Positions 45,290 through 53,995 of a DNA stretch of 64,000 bases are shown piece by piece. The first letter of the stretch is position 1. Each line of letters opens with the position of its first letter. Under the pieces are notes generated by a model. That model was not told the origin of the DNA. It was given only the letters and a program-made list of their open reading frames with translations, and made no database searches. The translations under genes and the position numbers were made by a program. The stretch comes from Flavobacteriaceae bacterium PS02338 (GTDB lineage Bacteria; Bacteroidota; Bacteroidia; Sphingobacteriales; Sphingobacteriaceae): contig JASCOD010000005.1 in assembly GCA_029959615.1 (NCBI GenBank), positions 248,001 through 312,000 of the forward strand, read 5' to 3'.

Positions 45290-45832
45290 TCAACCATTAT
45301 CAATGTCAGTTCGAAAATAGAATTTTCGAGTAGTTAAGGCATCTGACTTAATAGATTGCAACAATGTCTCATCATACTTTAAACCACTTAATACCAATTG
45401 ATTTTCGATTGAACTTGTTTGGAATATCAATTTATCAATGTTAAAATCTTCTATAAAAGTCTCATAGCTGGCAATTAGTCCAATCCCAAATATCTTGCAA
45501 TAAATACCACCATTAAGATCAACTGGTATCGACTGATGACTACATTTATAAATTGGAAACAAAAGACTGTTTCGATTAAGTTCTGCCATTTTAAATTTCA
45601 ATACTTTTTTACCCGAAAACCAAATTTCAATCTGGCTTTTGTAGGTATCAAGCAATGCTTGCAAAACTATCTTCCTTTCTATGTTATCAATAATATCAAG
45701 AAAAGGATAAGCCTGCATAGCTTCGTCGAAATCATCGGCGTTATAAGTTGTTAATTTGTTTAAATCCTTATCTACAAGGAGTTTTTCAATAATGACGCTT
45801 TCACCATACAGGTTAATCTTTAGTTTTTTCAA
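45290..45832 (-). CDS. Hypothetical protein (180 aa), TTG start
   Basis: Not recognised. A soluble mixed alpha/beta protein of 180 residues with no signal peptide or metal motif. The frame begins at TTG (45830-45832); the next in-frame Met is only at residue 39. It lies 12 bases downstream of the coiled-coil gene on the same strand, so the two probably form one transcript. Confidence 0.5.
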   Translation of the reverse strand: MKKLKINLYGESVIIEKLLVDKDLNKLTTYNADDFDEAMQAYPFLDIIDNIERKIVLQALLDTYKSQIEIWFSGKKVLKFKMAELNRNSLLFPIYKCSHQSIPVDLNGGIYCKIFGIGLIASYETFIEDFNIDKLIFQTSSIENQLVLSGLKYDETLLQSIKSDALTTRKFYFRTDIDNG

Positions 45833-45844
45833 TGGTAAGTACTA

Positions 45845-46240
45845 TTAGGTCTTTAGCTTCATAAGGCTTGTCAATTGCTCAATACCTTTTTCTATATCAC
45901 GTAATTGAGCTATGTACTCATACATTTGGTTCTTGGCTAATAAGTTCTTCATGTAGTAAATTCTTTTGATTTCAACCATTAGGCAATTGTTCACTGTGCT
46001 TATGTAATCTCCAAGCAATGGTTTAAAAGCTAAATTCATTTGACCTATTTTTTCTTTTACTTCAAACAGTTTGTTTTCAAATTTCTGTAGCCAAAGTAGG
46101 CTCTCTTCATCTTCGTATGTTTTAAGTTTAGCATTAAGCTTTATAGAGGCTTGACCAATATCAGAAAACACATAGCTCATTTGCTCCAAGTTTTCGTTCA
46201 TTTCCTCTATAAATGGTTTTTTAAGACGATTGTTTAGCAT
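45845..46240 (-). CDS. Hypothetical helical protein (131 aa)
   Basis: Not recognised. Almost entirely helical and charged, with coiled-coil-like stretches (EEMNENLEQMSYVFSDIGQ, LLWLQKFENKLFEVKEKIG). The ATG at 46240 (MLNNRLKKPF) is preferred over a TTG at 46273. It is divergent from the exonuclease gene and precedes the 180-residue gene in the same direction. Confidence 0.5.
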   Translation of the reverse strand: MLNNRLKKPFIEEMNENLEQMSYVFSDIGQASIKLNAKLKTYEDEESLLWLQKFENKLFEVKEKIGQMNLAFKPLLGDYISTVNNCLMVEIKRIYYMKNLLAKNQMYEYIAQLRDIEKGIEQLTSLMKLKT

Positions 46241-46401
46241 TTCATTACGTTTTATACAAAGCTGGTTGGGCAATACGCCAAACTATGACGGTATAAATAG
46301 TGAGATGGAAACAAATAATTTGATATAAAAACTTTATTATAACGACACATTATGGCGTTTGGTAATTTACCTTTGGAATATACTTTTACATCCAGATATT
46401 A

Positions 46402-46893
46402 ATGAAATCTTTTGTCGCTTTAGATTTTGAAACTGCCAATCAGCATAGAAGTAGTGTTTGCAGTGTTGGTTTGGTATTCGTAGAAAACCATGAAATTGTT
46501 GATAGTTATTATGAATTGATTAAACCAATACCTAACTTTTATTGCAATTGGGCAACAGAAATTCACGGTATAAAATATTGGGACACCATAAATGCTTTGG
46601 AGTTTTCTAATATTTGGAAGGATATATCAAGCAAAATAAAAGGTTTGCCATTAGTGGCTCATAACAGCAATTTCGACGAAGGCTGTTTAAAAGCAGTTTT
46701 AACGGCTTACCAACTTCCTTTAGCTCATAATCAGTTCTTCTGTACCTATAGAAAATCAAAAGGCCTCTTCCCTGGATTACCAAACCATCAACTACATACA
46801 GTATCATCCTATTTAGGTTTCGAACTTCAAAATCATCATAATGCCTTGGCTGATGCAGAGGCTTGTGCTTATATTGCAATGAAAATGTTTTGA
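46402..46893 (+). CDS. DnaQ-like 3'-5' exonuclease (DEDDh)
   Basis: The 163-residue single-domain exonuclease has all DEDDh residues: Asp8 and Glu10 in VALDFETAN, Asp92 in VAHNSNFDEG, His146 and Asp151 in QNHHNALADAEA. It resembles stand-alone epsilon-type or oligoribonuclease-like nucleases. It is first in a plus-strand run, 19 bases before the DUF262/DUF1524 gene. It could be either a housekeeping nuclease or part of the nuclease system downstream. Confidence 0.88.
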   Translation: MKSFVALDFETANQHRSSVCSVGLVFVENHEIVDSYYELIKPIPNFYCNWATEIHGIKYWDTINALEFSNIWKDISSKIKGLPLVAHNSNFDEGCLKAVLTAYQLPLAHNQFFCTYRKSKGLFPGLPNHQLHTVSSYLGFELQNHHNALADAEACAYIAMKMF

Positions 46894-46912
46894 ATTTTAA
46901 AAAAAATAAAAA

Positions 46913-48637
46913 ATGAGTAATAATATATCAACAAAACCAATCAGTGATTTATTAGGAATGAATTTTTTTATTCCTGCGTATCAACGTGGGTATAGGTGGA
47001 CAGAGCAACAAGTAAAAGATTTATTGAAAGATATTTGGGACTTTATAGAATCTGACCCCTCAAAAGAAGATTGGTATTGTTTACAGCCTATTGTTGTTCA
47101 AGTGAATAATGAGCAATGGGAAGTGATTGACGGGCAACAGCGTTTGACTACTGTTTTTCTTATTTTGAAATATTTAGAAAAATTTGTGGAGAGTGAAATA
47201 AAAACTTTTGAGTTAGAATATGAAACAAGAAATTCAGGAAAATCAAATAGCAAAGACTTTTTAAATAATGTGCAGCAAAAAGCTGAAAATGAAGCATTAG
47301 ATAATATTGATTATTTTCATATATATAAAGCGTTTGAAGCAATTAAAGAGTGGTTTAAAAAAAAATCGGAAACTCACAATTCGGTTAGTTCAAAATTCAT
47401 TACACCTTTTTTGGAAAAAACCAAAGTAATTTGGTACGAAACCAATGAAGATGATGCTGTGCAAATTTTCACTCGTATCAATATGGGGAAAATTCCGCTA
47501 ACAAATGCTGAGCTAATAAAGGCATTGTTTCTCAATAGTTCTAATTTCAAAACAGACCGCGAGAAAAACGAAGATGAGAAAAAAATAATGACCGAAAAAG
47601 TTCGCTTGAAACAATTGGAAATTGCCAACGAATGGGATTTTATAGAATATTCATTGCATAGTGAAGAGTTTTGGTGGTTTGTAAATAAAGATGAGAACGA
47701 AAAAGATACCCGTATTGAATTTCTGTTTGAACTGATTGTTGGCAAACCCACCAGTAAAGAAGAAGATGATACTTATACTTTCAGAAAATATGCCGAAAAA
47801 TTTCAAAGTAAATCGGAAAAAGAAATCGAAGAAAACTGGAAGCAGGTAAAACGCTGTTATCAAACACTGCAAGATTGGTTTGATAATAGGGAATTGTATC
47901 ATAAAATCGGATTTTTGGTTACAGTCGGAGAAGAAATTAAGTCATTTATTGAAAAATCCCAAATAGAAGATAAAACAACTTTTATTGAATTTATTGACGG
48001 AAAAATCAAAAATAGATTTTCAAATATTCAACTTGCTAAAATTGAATATGGAAATGGAATAATTAGACCTATTTTGTTGTTGCACAATATTCAAACAATG
48101 TTGAATAACACTAAAGAAAATTCTAGATTTCCGTTCAATCGTTACAAAAAAGAGAGATGGGATATTGAGCATATTCACGCAAATGCATCGGAAGCAAAAG
48201 TAAAAGACGAATTGGAAGAACAAAAGAATTGGTTAGTTGAAAATTTTGAAAAAGATGACTCCGTTCACAATAATGATGCTTTGAATAAAAGAATAAGAAA
48301 GTTAATTGATAGTGAATCCGATAAGAAAGGCGAAAATTTTGAAGAAATAATTGAATATGTTTTGGGAGAAGAGGATGATACTTTGAGAAATTTATGCCTT
48401 TTAGATAGAGGAACTAATCGTTCATACAAAAATGATGCGTTCAAAATGAAAAGAAAGAAAATTATCGAACAAGAGAAAAAAGGCACTTTTATTCCGATAT
48501 GCACAAGAAATGTTTTTACGAAGTACTATTCTGATGAACTTAAACAATTAGGGCAATGGTCGGAAACAGATAGAACAGCCTATTTTGAGAATATCAAAGA
48601 AGTATTGAACTCTTATTTACATGCACAAAAAGACTAA
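46913..48637 (+). CDS. DUF262-DUF1524 (GmrSD-like) nuclease protein
   Basis: The 574-residue protein has the DUF262 ParB/Srx-like core: IPAYQRGYRW (20-29), VIDGQQRLTT (71-80) and the block FTRINMGKIPLTNAELIKAL. The C-terminal part has a DUF1524 HNH-type site, WDIEHIHANA with His420 and His422, and the downstream asparagines in CLLDRGTNRSYKND. In GmrSD and relatives this architecture uses NTP to restrict modified DNA. The gene is markedly AT-rich compared with its neighbours. It is followed 4 bases later by a second DUF262 gene. Confidence 0.88.
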   Translation: MSNNISTKPISDLLGMNFFIPAYQRGYRWTEQQVKDLLKDIWDFIESDPSKEDWYCLQPIVVQVNNEQWEVIDGQQRLTTVFLILKYLEKFVESEIKTFELEYETRNSGKSNSKDFLNNVQQKAENEALDNIDYFHIYKAFEAIKEWFKKKSETHNSVSSKFITPFLEKTKVIWYETNEDDAVQIFTRINMGKIPLTNAELIKALFLNSSNFKTDREKNEDEKKIMTEKVRLKQLEIANEWDFIEYSLHSEEFWWFVNKDENEKDTRIEFLFELIVGKPTSKEEDDTYTFRKYAEKFQSKSEKEIEENWKQVKRCYQTLQDWFDNRELYHKIGFLVTVGEEIKSFIEKSQIEDKTTFIEFIDGKIKNRFSNIQLAKIEYGNGIIRPILLLHNIQTMLNNTKENSRFPFNRYKKERWDIEHIHANASEAKVKDELEEQKNWLVENFEKDDSVHNNDALNKRIRKLIDSESDKKGENFEEIIEYVLGEEDDTLRNLCLLDRGTNRSYKNDAFKMKRKKIIEQEKKGTFIPICTRNVFTKYYSDELKQLGQWSETDRTAYFENIKEVLNSYLHAQKD

Positions 48638-48641
48638 GGCG

Positions 48642-50750
48642 ATGAGCGAATATAAATTTGAAAAATTAAGCTTTTGGCAGTTATTAGAAGATCGTAGCGT
48701 TAAAATCCCAATTATTCAGCGAGATTATGCACAAGGCAGAGCAAAAAATGAAAAGGTGAGAAATGATTTTTTAGATACTTTGAAAAATGCTTTAATAGCA
48801 AGATCTGTTGAACTAGATTTTGTATATGGCAGTGAAGAAAAAAATATTTTGCAGCCATTAGATGGACAACAACGGCTTACAACTTTATTCCTTTTACATT
48901 GGTTTGTTGCTAACAAAGAGCTAAAATTAGATGAATCAAAAGAACGATTGTTGAAATTTACTTATGAAACCCGCATAAGTTCCCGTGAGTTTTGTAGGGA
49001 ATTGATTGGCAAAAGTATTGATTACGCGAATCTTCTACCAATAAACGAAAAAATAAGAATAACCGCTGAAAATCAATTATCGGAAACCATAAAAAACGCT
49101 TCGTGGTTTGTTGTTTCATGGAAAAATGACCCAACAATATCTGCTATGTTGACAATGCTTGACGCTATTCAAACGAAATTCAAAGACAGCTCTGATTTAT
49201 GGCAAAAACTAACTGAAATAGAAGTAGATAAACACCCGATTACTTTTCTTTATATCAAGTTGGAAAATTTTGGTCTTTCCGATGATTTGTATATCAAAAT
49301 GAATGCTCGAGGGAAAGCGTTAACTACTTTTGAAAATTTTAAATCCCGTTTTGAAAAACATATTAACGAAAGTGGCTGGGAAAAAGAAATAACCTATCCC
49401 CAAGAAACCTTTGCGCATAAAATTGATACTGATTGGATAGATTTGTTTTGGAAATATAGAGAAAAGATTGAGCGGACAAATGATAAGGAAAAAATTACTA
49501 TTGATTACAAAATAGACGAGAGGTTGACAAATTTCATTGCTGGAATTGCAATAAATTATTATGCTCAAAATTTGGAAATACAATCAAATAAAGAAGAGGA
49601 AGAGAAAGTAAAAAACGAGCTCGAAGAGAAAAGTAAGACAAAAAATATTTCAAACAACGCCATAAAACGAGAAAGAATTGAACGGAGAATGACGATTTTG
49701 TTTAACAATCCAAATGAAATCGCTCCTGATGATTTCCCAACAAAAGAAACATTTGAATATTTGGCAAGCAACTTAGATAAATACACTGAAAAACAAGACA
49801 ATAGCTTTTCTAATGCAGAATTAAAATCTGACGTTAATTTATGGAAGTATTGTGGCGATACACTATTCAAAGATATTATTCAAAACAAGAAAGCGGAATG
49901 GCAAAACAGAGCCGTATTCTACGCCCAAACAACATATTTGTTAAACGCTGACTTTGATAAAAAGTCATTCGATGATTGGATGCGTGTTGTACGAAATATT
50001 GTAGAAAATTCGACTATTGATAGTGCTACAACTTTTATTTCAGCAGTAAATTTAATTCACGAACTCTCTAATGGTTGTTCCAATATTTACGAGTATCTTT
50101 CAAAAAATACAGTTAATGCCAAACATGCAGAAACACAAGTAAAAGAAGAAATCCAAAAAGCAAAAATAATTATTGAAAAACCTGATACAAAACAAATTAT
50201 TCACGACACAGAAGATACGAATTTATGTAAAGGTGAAATTGATTTTGCTTTGTATTGCGCTGATTATGATATTGAAAACCCAAATCCAACAACCTTTGAC
50301 AAAGGTAAATTGGAACGAATACGATCAATAATTATAAGCAATTTTGGAGATGTAGAAACCAAACTCTCTGATGATTTTAAAAGGGCATTTTTAACGATTG
50401 GAAATAATGATTATTATGAAATCTGGGGAAGTTGGTCATACAGTTTTGATAGTCATAAAAGATGGTTGTTAGAAATTGTTTATGATTTGAGGACATTTTC
50501 GCGAAGTAAAGATTGGAGAAATTATTTAAGAGAATTATTGATCCAATTAATCAATAAAGATTCTTTTAAGCAAATTATTGATGATTACATCATTCCTCCC
50601 GATATGCCGAATTGGAAACAAAGACTAATTAAAGAATATAAATTGCTGAATGGAGCAACATTTATTCTTATACCAAACAAAAAATCATATTGCAAATTGG
50701 CGTGGCAACAAAAACCAAGCAGAGAAGACCAAGTAACGAAAATTAAATAG
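48642..50750 (+). CDS. Second DUF262 protein without visible nuclease domain
   Basis: About 702 residues from the ATG at 48642, 4 bases after the previous stop; an alternative upstream ATG at 48621 would overlap the first gene. The DUF262 core is present: IPIIQRDYAQGR, QPLDGQQRLTTLFLL (about 71-85) and YIKMNARGKALTTFENFKSR. The C-terminal 400 residues are helical and charged, and I see no HNH or other nuclease motif. It is very AT-rich like gene one. Likely the partner or sensor of a two-protein DUF262 system. Confidence 0.82.
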   Translation: MSEYKFEKLSFWQLLEDRSVKIPIIQRDYAQGRAKNEKVRNDFLDTLKNALIARSVELDFVYGSEEKNILQPLDGQQRLTTLFLLHWFVANKELKLDESKERLLKFTYETRISSREFCRELIGKSIDYANLLPINEKIRITAENQLSETIKNASWFVVSWKNDPTISAMLTMLDAIQTKFKDSSDLWQKLTEIEVDKHPITFLYIKLENFGLSDDLYIKMNARGKALTTFENFKSRFEKHINESGWEKEITYPQETFAHKIDTDWIDLFWKYREKIERTNDKEKITIDYKIDERLTNFIAGIAINYYAQNLEIQSNKEEEEKVKNELEEKSKTKNISNNAIKRERIERRMTILFNNPNEIAPDDFPTKETFEYLASNLDKYTEKQDNSFSNAELKSDVNLWKYCGDTLFKDIIQNKKAEWQNRAVFYAQTTYLLNADFDKKSFDDWMRVVRNIVENSTIDSATTFISAVNLIHELSNGCSNIYEYLSKNTVNAKHAETQVKEEIQKAKIIIEKPDTKQIIHDTEDTNLCKGEIDFALYCADYDIENPNPTTFDKGKLERIRSIIISNFGDVETKLSDDFKRAFLTIGNNDYYEIWGSWSYSFDSHKRWLLEIVYDLRTFSRSKDWRNYLRELLIQLINKDSFKQIIDDYIIPPDMPNWKQRLIKEYKLLNGATFILIPNKKSYCKLAWQQKPSREDQVTKIK

Positions 50751-50857
50751 AATTCAAACTTAAAATGAACATTTCACAATTTAAAAACCCAAATCCAGAA
50801 ATCTAAAAAAACTTCTGAATTTCCTTCCTCGAACGTCACCCTTTGTCCTCACCCTTC

Positions 50858-50878
50858 AATTTCTTTGCGTAAGAAATT
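50858..50878. promoter_or_regulatory. Perfect inverted repeat upstream of the small protein/WYL genes
   Basis: AATTTCTT (50858-50865) and AAGAAATT (50871-50878) form a perfect 8-bp dyad with a 5-base spacer. It ends 13 bases before the ATG at 50892. Candidate operator for the WYL regulator. Confidence 0.5.
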
Positions 50879-50891
50879 TAAAAACAAAAAC

Positions 50892-51107
50892 ATGGCACTA
50901 TTTAAAATTACAGTAAAAAGAACGGGAACCATTAACAACATTAGGCTAGAAGCAGGAATGAGCGTAGAAGTAATATCGACCTACAGTAATCCGGTAACCA
51001 CAAACGGCGGACATCAGGTAGCAGAAGCTTTTGAACGTAAATATGGTATTGACATTAAAAGAGCAGGTGGATTAAATACCTCCGCACTTAATGTAGAAAA
51101 AATATAA
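50892..51107 (+). CDS. Small conserved protein (71 aa), possibly DUF6140
   Basis: The 71-residue protein MALFKITVKRTGTINNIRLE... with the NGGHQVAEAFERKYGIDIKR block resembles a family of ~70-residue Bacteroidota proteins that I believe is DUF6140. It reads as a compact beta-rich fold plus a helix. The ATG at 50892 is preferred over TTG 50865. It precedes a WYL regulator and follows the DUF262 pair. Confidence 0.6.
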   Translation: MALFKITVKRTGTINNIRLEAGMSVEVISTYSNPVTTNGGHQVAEAFERKYGIDIKRAGGLNTSALNVEKI

Positions 51108-51119
51108 GAGGCAATGTTA

Positions 51120-51140
51120 AAGCGACATATTTTGTCGCTT
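51120..51140. promoter_or_regulatory. Hairpin/dyad before the WYL gene
   Basis: Perfect 8-bp inverted repeat AAGCGACA (51120-51127) and TGTCGCTT (51133-51140), loop TATTT, without a T-run. It lies just upstream of the WYL promoter box, so it is a candidate operator rather than a terminator. Confidence 0.5.
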
Positions 51141-51148
51141 ACCATCCT

Positions 51149-51156
51149 TAACTTTG
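51149..51156 (+). promoter_or_regulatory. WYL gene -7 promoter box (TAACTTTG)
   Basis: Exact TAnnTTTG match 17 bases before the ATG at 51174. It supports independent transcription of the regulator and this start over the TTG at 51171. Confidence 0.55.
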
Positions 51157-51173
51157 ATGAAAACAAATAATTG

Positions 51174-52142
51174 ATGTCTAAAAAAGGTTATTTCTCTCGT
51201 TATCTGCTCATCATAAAAAAGCTAAAGGTCAAAAAGTATACCTCTTATGAGGAGTTGGAGCATTACATTTCTAACCAACTAAGTTACCTACAAATGCGTG
51301 ACGATACGTTGGACATAGGCTTCTCAAAACGAACACTGCAGCGTGATCTAAAAGAAATCCGTAACCTTTTTGGAATTGATATAACCTATGTTAAACAACA
51401 TAAAGGTTATTACATTGTACAAGATGAGAATGATAATATGAATTTTCAGCGTATGATGGAAGCTTTTGACACTTTCAGTTCACTGAATATGGCACAAGAT
51501 TTAAAGCCATTTATTCATTTAGAGAAACAACGTCCCCAAGGAACAGAAAGCATGTATGGATTGTTGCATGCCATTAAAAATCTATTGAGAATAAAATTTG
51601 ATTATCAGAAATTTTGGGAGGAAAAGCCGAACGAACGTATCGTTGAACCTTATGCCTTAAAAGAGTTTAAAAACCGCTGGTATTTGGTTGCTAGAGATTG
51701 TAAAAGTGCAAATGTTAGAATTTTCGCTTTAGATCGCTTGTCAAATTTGGATATATTGACATTAAAATTTAACTACCCTTTAAATTATAGCGTGGCTACG
51801 ATGTTCAGCAATTGCTTTGGTATTATTGCTCCAGATGATGAGCCTGTAGAAGAAGTAGTGCTTTCGTTTACACCATTCCAGGGTAAGTATATCAAAACTT
51901 TACCGTTACATCACACACAAAAAGTATTGGTAGACAATGAGCTAGAATGCAGAATAAGTCTTATGGTTAACCTAACTTTTGATCTCGAACAAGAAATATT
52001 ATCACATGGTGCTAATGTTAAGGTAATTTCGCCACAACAGTTATGTATTAATGTGAAACAGAAGTTATTAAACTCAATAGACCAGTATCGGGAAAATAAT
52101 CTCTCCGAAGATTCAGGACAGGCTGCAACCCTGGCATTATAG
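51174..52142 (+). CDS. WYL-domain transcriptional regulator
   Basis: The 322-residue protein has an N-terminal winged-helix/HTH region (SFSKRTLQRDLKEI-like segment FSKRTLQRDLKEIRNLFG, about 50-67). A WYL domain follows, with PYALKEFKNRWYLVARD and VRIFALDRLSNLDIL, and a WCX-like C-terminus. WYL regulators sense nucleic-acid or nucleotide ligands in characterised cases and often control phage-defence loci. Its position two genes after the DUF262 pair fits such a role but does not prove it. Confidence 0.9.
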   Translation: MSKKGYFSRYLLIIKKLKVKKYTSYEELEHYISNQLSYLQMRDDTLDIGFSKRTLQRDLKEIRNLFGIDITYVKQHKGYYIVQDENDNMNFQRMMEAFDTFSSLNMAQDLKPFIHLEKQRPQGTESMYGLLHAIKNLLRIKFDYQKFWEEKPNERIVEPYALKEFKNRWYLVARDCKSANVRIFALDRLSNLDILTLKFNYPLNYSVATMFSNCFGIIAPDDEPVEEVVLSFTPFQGKYIKTLPLHHTQKVLVDNELECRISLMVNLTFDLEQEILSHGANVKVISPQQLCINVKQKLLNSIDQYRENNLSEDSGQAATLAL

Positions 52143-52192
52143 AACGTTTTATAACTAATCGCTTATCCCAACCTTACTTTAATTAGCTACTT

Positions 52193-53020
52193 CTAAACAT
52201 TTACACTATCCAAAAACTTTAAACTCCGTTCACAAACTTCAAATAATTGCGGCGGTAAAGTCTCACCAGGAAAAGGATGTACAGCACCATAAACATGGTT
52301 GGCACCTTCAATCTTAACTAGTCTACTTGCCGGATTAGCATTAGCCAATTTCTCTGCCGTTTCAAAAGGAACATTTACATCATCATCCCCTTGCACAATC
52401 AACCAGGGTACATTTACTTGTTTTGCTGCCGAAAGGATATCCAATTCTTTCTGATTATCTTCAAAATCTTCCAGTAACGTTACGTTTAAAGGCATTTTCT
52501 CCTTAGTACGAGCATTAACCACTTCAATTTTTCCATTTTCCTTCCATTCGGTTTCTTGCTCTTTTTTCCAAAGACTGCTAAAATCTGCTATCGAACTCCA
52601 AGTAATCAATCCCTTTACGTGTGGATTATTAGCGGCCTGTAAGACGCTTAAACCGCCACCCCTACTGTGTCCAATCAGATAAACATCGTTAACACCCAAA
52701 TACGTAACCGAGTGATTAATGATAATATCTACATCTATCAATTCCTTGCTGAAAGTGTTATTGGCAAAACTATCCAAATCGCTAACATCATTGGGTTTTT
52801 CTGGAGTTACGCCACTATGAGATAAGTTAAATTTTAGATAACGATAACCATTTTGCACAAAATACCTTGCTACCAAATGATGCGCTCCCCAATCCTTAAA
52901 TCCTTTAAAACCATGTACAAAAATTACCAATGGCGTATTGGTATTATTTTCATCGTAAGTTAAATCTCCGTGTATGGGTCTCCCCGATGCTCCTATCAGC
53001 GAAAATTGTTCGTTGCGCAT
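52193..53020 (-). CDS. Alpha/beta hydrolase
   Basis: The 275-residue enzyme (start MRNEQFSLIG at 53020) has VIFVHGFKGFKDWG (oxyanion HG), the nucleophile elbow GHSRGGGLS with Ser, an Asp in QGDDDVNVPF and the catalytic His in EGANHVYG. It is an esterase/peptidase-like cytoplasmic hydrolase of unknown substrate. The upstream ATG at 53104 would add 28 residues, but a near-consensus -7 box (AATATTTG on the minus strand, about 53044-53051) lies between the two, favouring 53020. Confidence 0.88.
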   Translation of the reverse strand: MRNEQFSLIGASGRPIHGDLTYDENNTNTPLVIFVHGFKGFKDWGAHHLVARYFVQNGYRYLKFNLSHSGVTPEKPNDVSDLDSFANNTFSKELIDVDIIINHSVTYLGVNDVYLIGHSRGGGLSVLQAANNPHVKGLITWSSIADFSSLWKKEQETEWKENGKIEVVNARTKEKMPLNVTLLEDFEDNQKELDILSAAKQVNVPWLIVQGDDDVNVPFETAEKLANANPASRLVKIEGANHVYGAVHPFPGETLPPQLFEVCERSLKFLDSVNV

Positions 53021-53187
53021 AATGATTTGTTTTTCTGCTATCAAATATTGGGTAAAATCTAAAGTATAACAAAATAAAAAATATTTAGATTTATTTTTGC
53101 CCAAACTAGCTTAACGACATCCTTCAAATGACACTTCACGCCACTTAATTTCGCATTTTAATAGCATATCTACCCTTTGAGCTACGT

Positions 53188-53219
53188 AGCCTTACGAAAT
53201 CTTGAAGTCTTCTTAAGTT
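53188..53219. repeat. Degenerate palindromic repeat, left of the tandem array
   Basis: AGCCTTACGAAATC followed by GAAGTCTTCTTAAGT forms an imperfect dyad related to the cleaner hairpin on the right side of the array (53776-53808). Confidence 0.45.
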
Positions 53220-53230
53220 TGAATAGAAAT

Positions 53231-53770
53231 GTTGAACCTTAGTGGTAGAAAGTTCTACCTTTTAGCTAGGATGTTGAACCTCTGAGCTAGAATATCCTGC
53301 CTTTTAGCTAGAACGTTGAACCTCTGAACTAGAATATCCTACCTTTTAGCTAGGACGTTGAACCTTTGATCTAGAATATCCTACCTTTTAGCTATGACGT
53401 TGAACCTCTGAGCTAGAATATCCTGCCTTTTAGCTAGGACGTTGAACCTCTGAGCTAGAATACCCTACCTTTTAGCTAGGACATTGAGCCTCTGAGCTAG
53501 AATATCCTATCTTTTAGCTAGGATGTTGAACCTCTGAGCTAGAATATCCTGCCTTTTAGCTAGGACGTTGAACCTCTGAGCTAGAATATTCTGCCTTTTA
53601 GCTATGACGTTGAACCTCTGAGCTAGAATATCCTATCTTTTAGCTAGAACGTTGAACCTCTGAGCTAGAATATCCTACCTTTTAGCTAGAATGTTGAACC
53701 TCTGAGCTAGAATATCCTACCTTTTAGCTAGGACGTTGAACCTCTGAGCTAGAATATCGAACCTCTGATA
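53231..53770. repeat. 42-bp tandem repeat array (13 units)
   Basis: The motif GTTGAACC (or a close variant) recurs at 53231, 53273, 53315, 53357, 53399, 53441, 53483, 53525, 53567, 53609, 53651, 53693 and 53735, an exact 42-base period with no indels. Each unit is two related 21-base halves: one built on TTGAACCTCTGAGCTAGA, the other on ATCCTACCTTTTAGCTAGG. Variation is by single substitutions only. All six reading frames have stops in every unit, so it is non-coding. The first unit is the most diverged and the last is partial. Confidence 0.95.
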
Positions 53771-53775
53771 TGTGT

Positions 53776-53808
53776 AGACTTACCAAGTCCTAAAGACTTC
53801 GTAAGTCT
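53776..53808. repeat. Palindromic repeat, right of the tandem array
   Basis: AGACTTACCAAGTC (53776-53789) pairs with GACTTCGTAAGTCT (53795-53808): 13 of 14 pairs, loop CTAAA. A REP-like hairpin without a T-run. Confidence 0.75.
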
Positions 53809-53958
53809 GATTATTTATTGTCAGCTCAATATAAGATATGATGCCATTTCGCTACCCAGCATCCAAAATTCCATCATTCTCTTATTCGCTATAATTTAAA
53901 ACCGTTCTAAATTAACCTAAATTACAGCTTAATGACAGATAAGCCCAATTGCGTTATT

Positions 53959-53966
53959 ACTTTTGT
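53959..53966 (+). promoter_or_regulatory. hemA -7 promoter box (TACTTTTG)
   Basis: Exact TAnnTTTG match, 30 bases before the TTG start of hemA. Confidence 0.55.
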
Positions 53967-53995
53967 TGCGCTAAAATAACTGAGGTAAAACCATT

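Noticed and set aside
53231..53770. CRISPR array
   Set aside because: The whole 42-base unit repeats; there are no unique spacers between repeats and no cas genes nearby.
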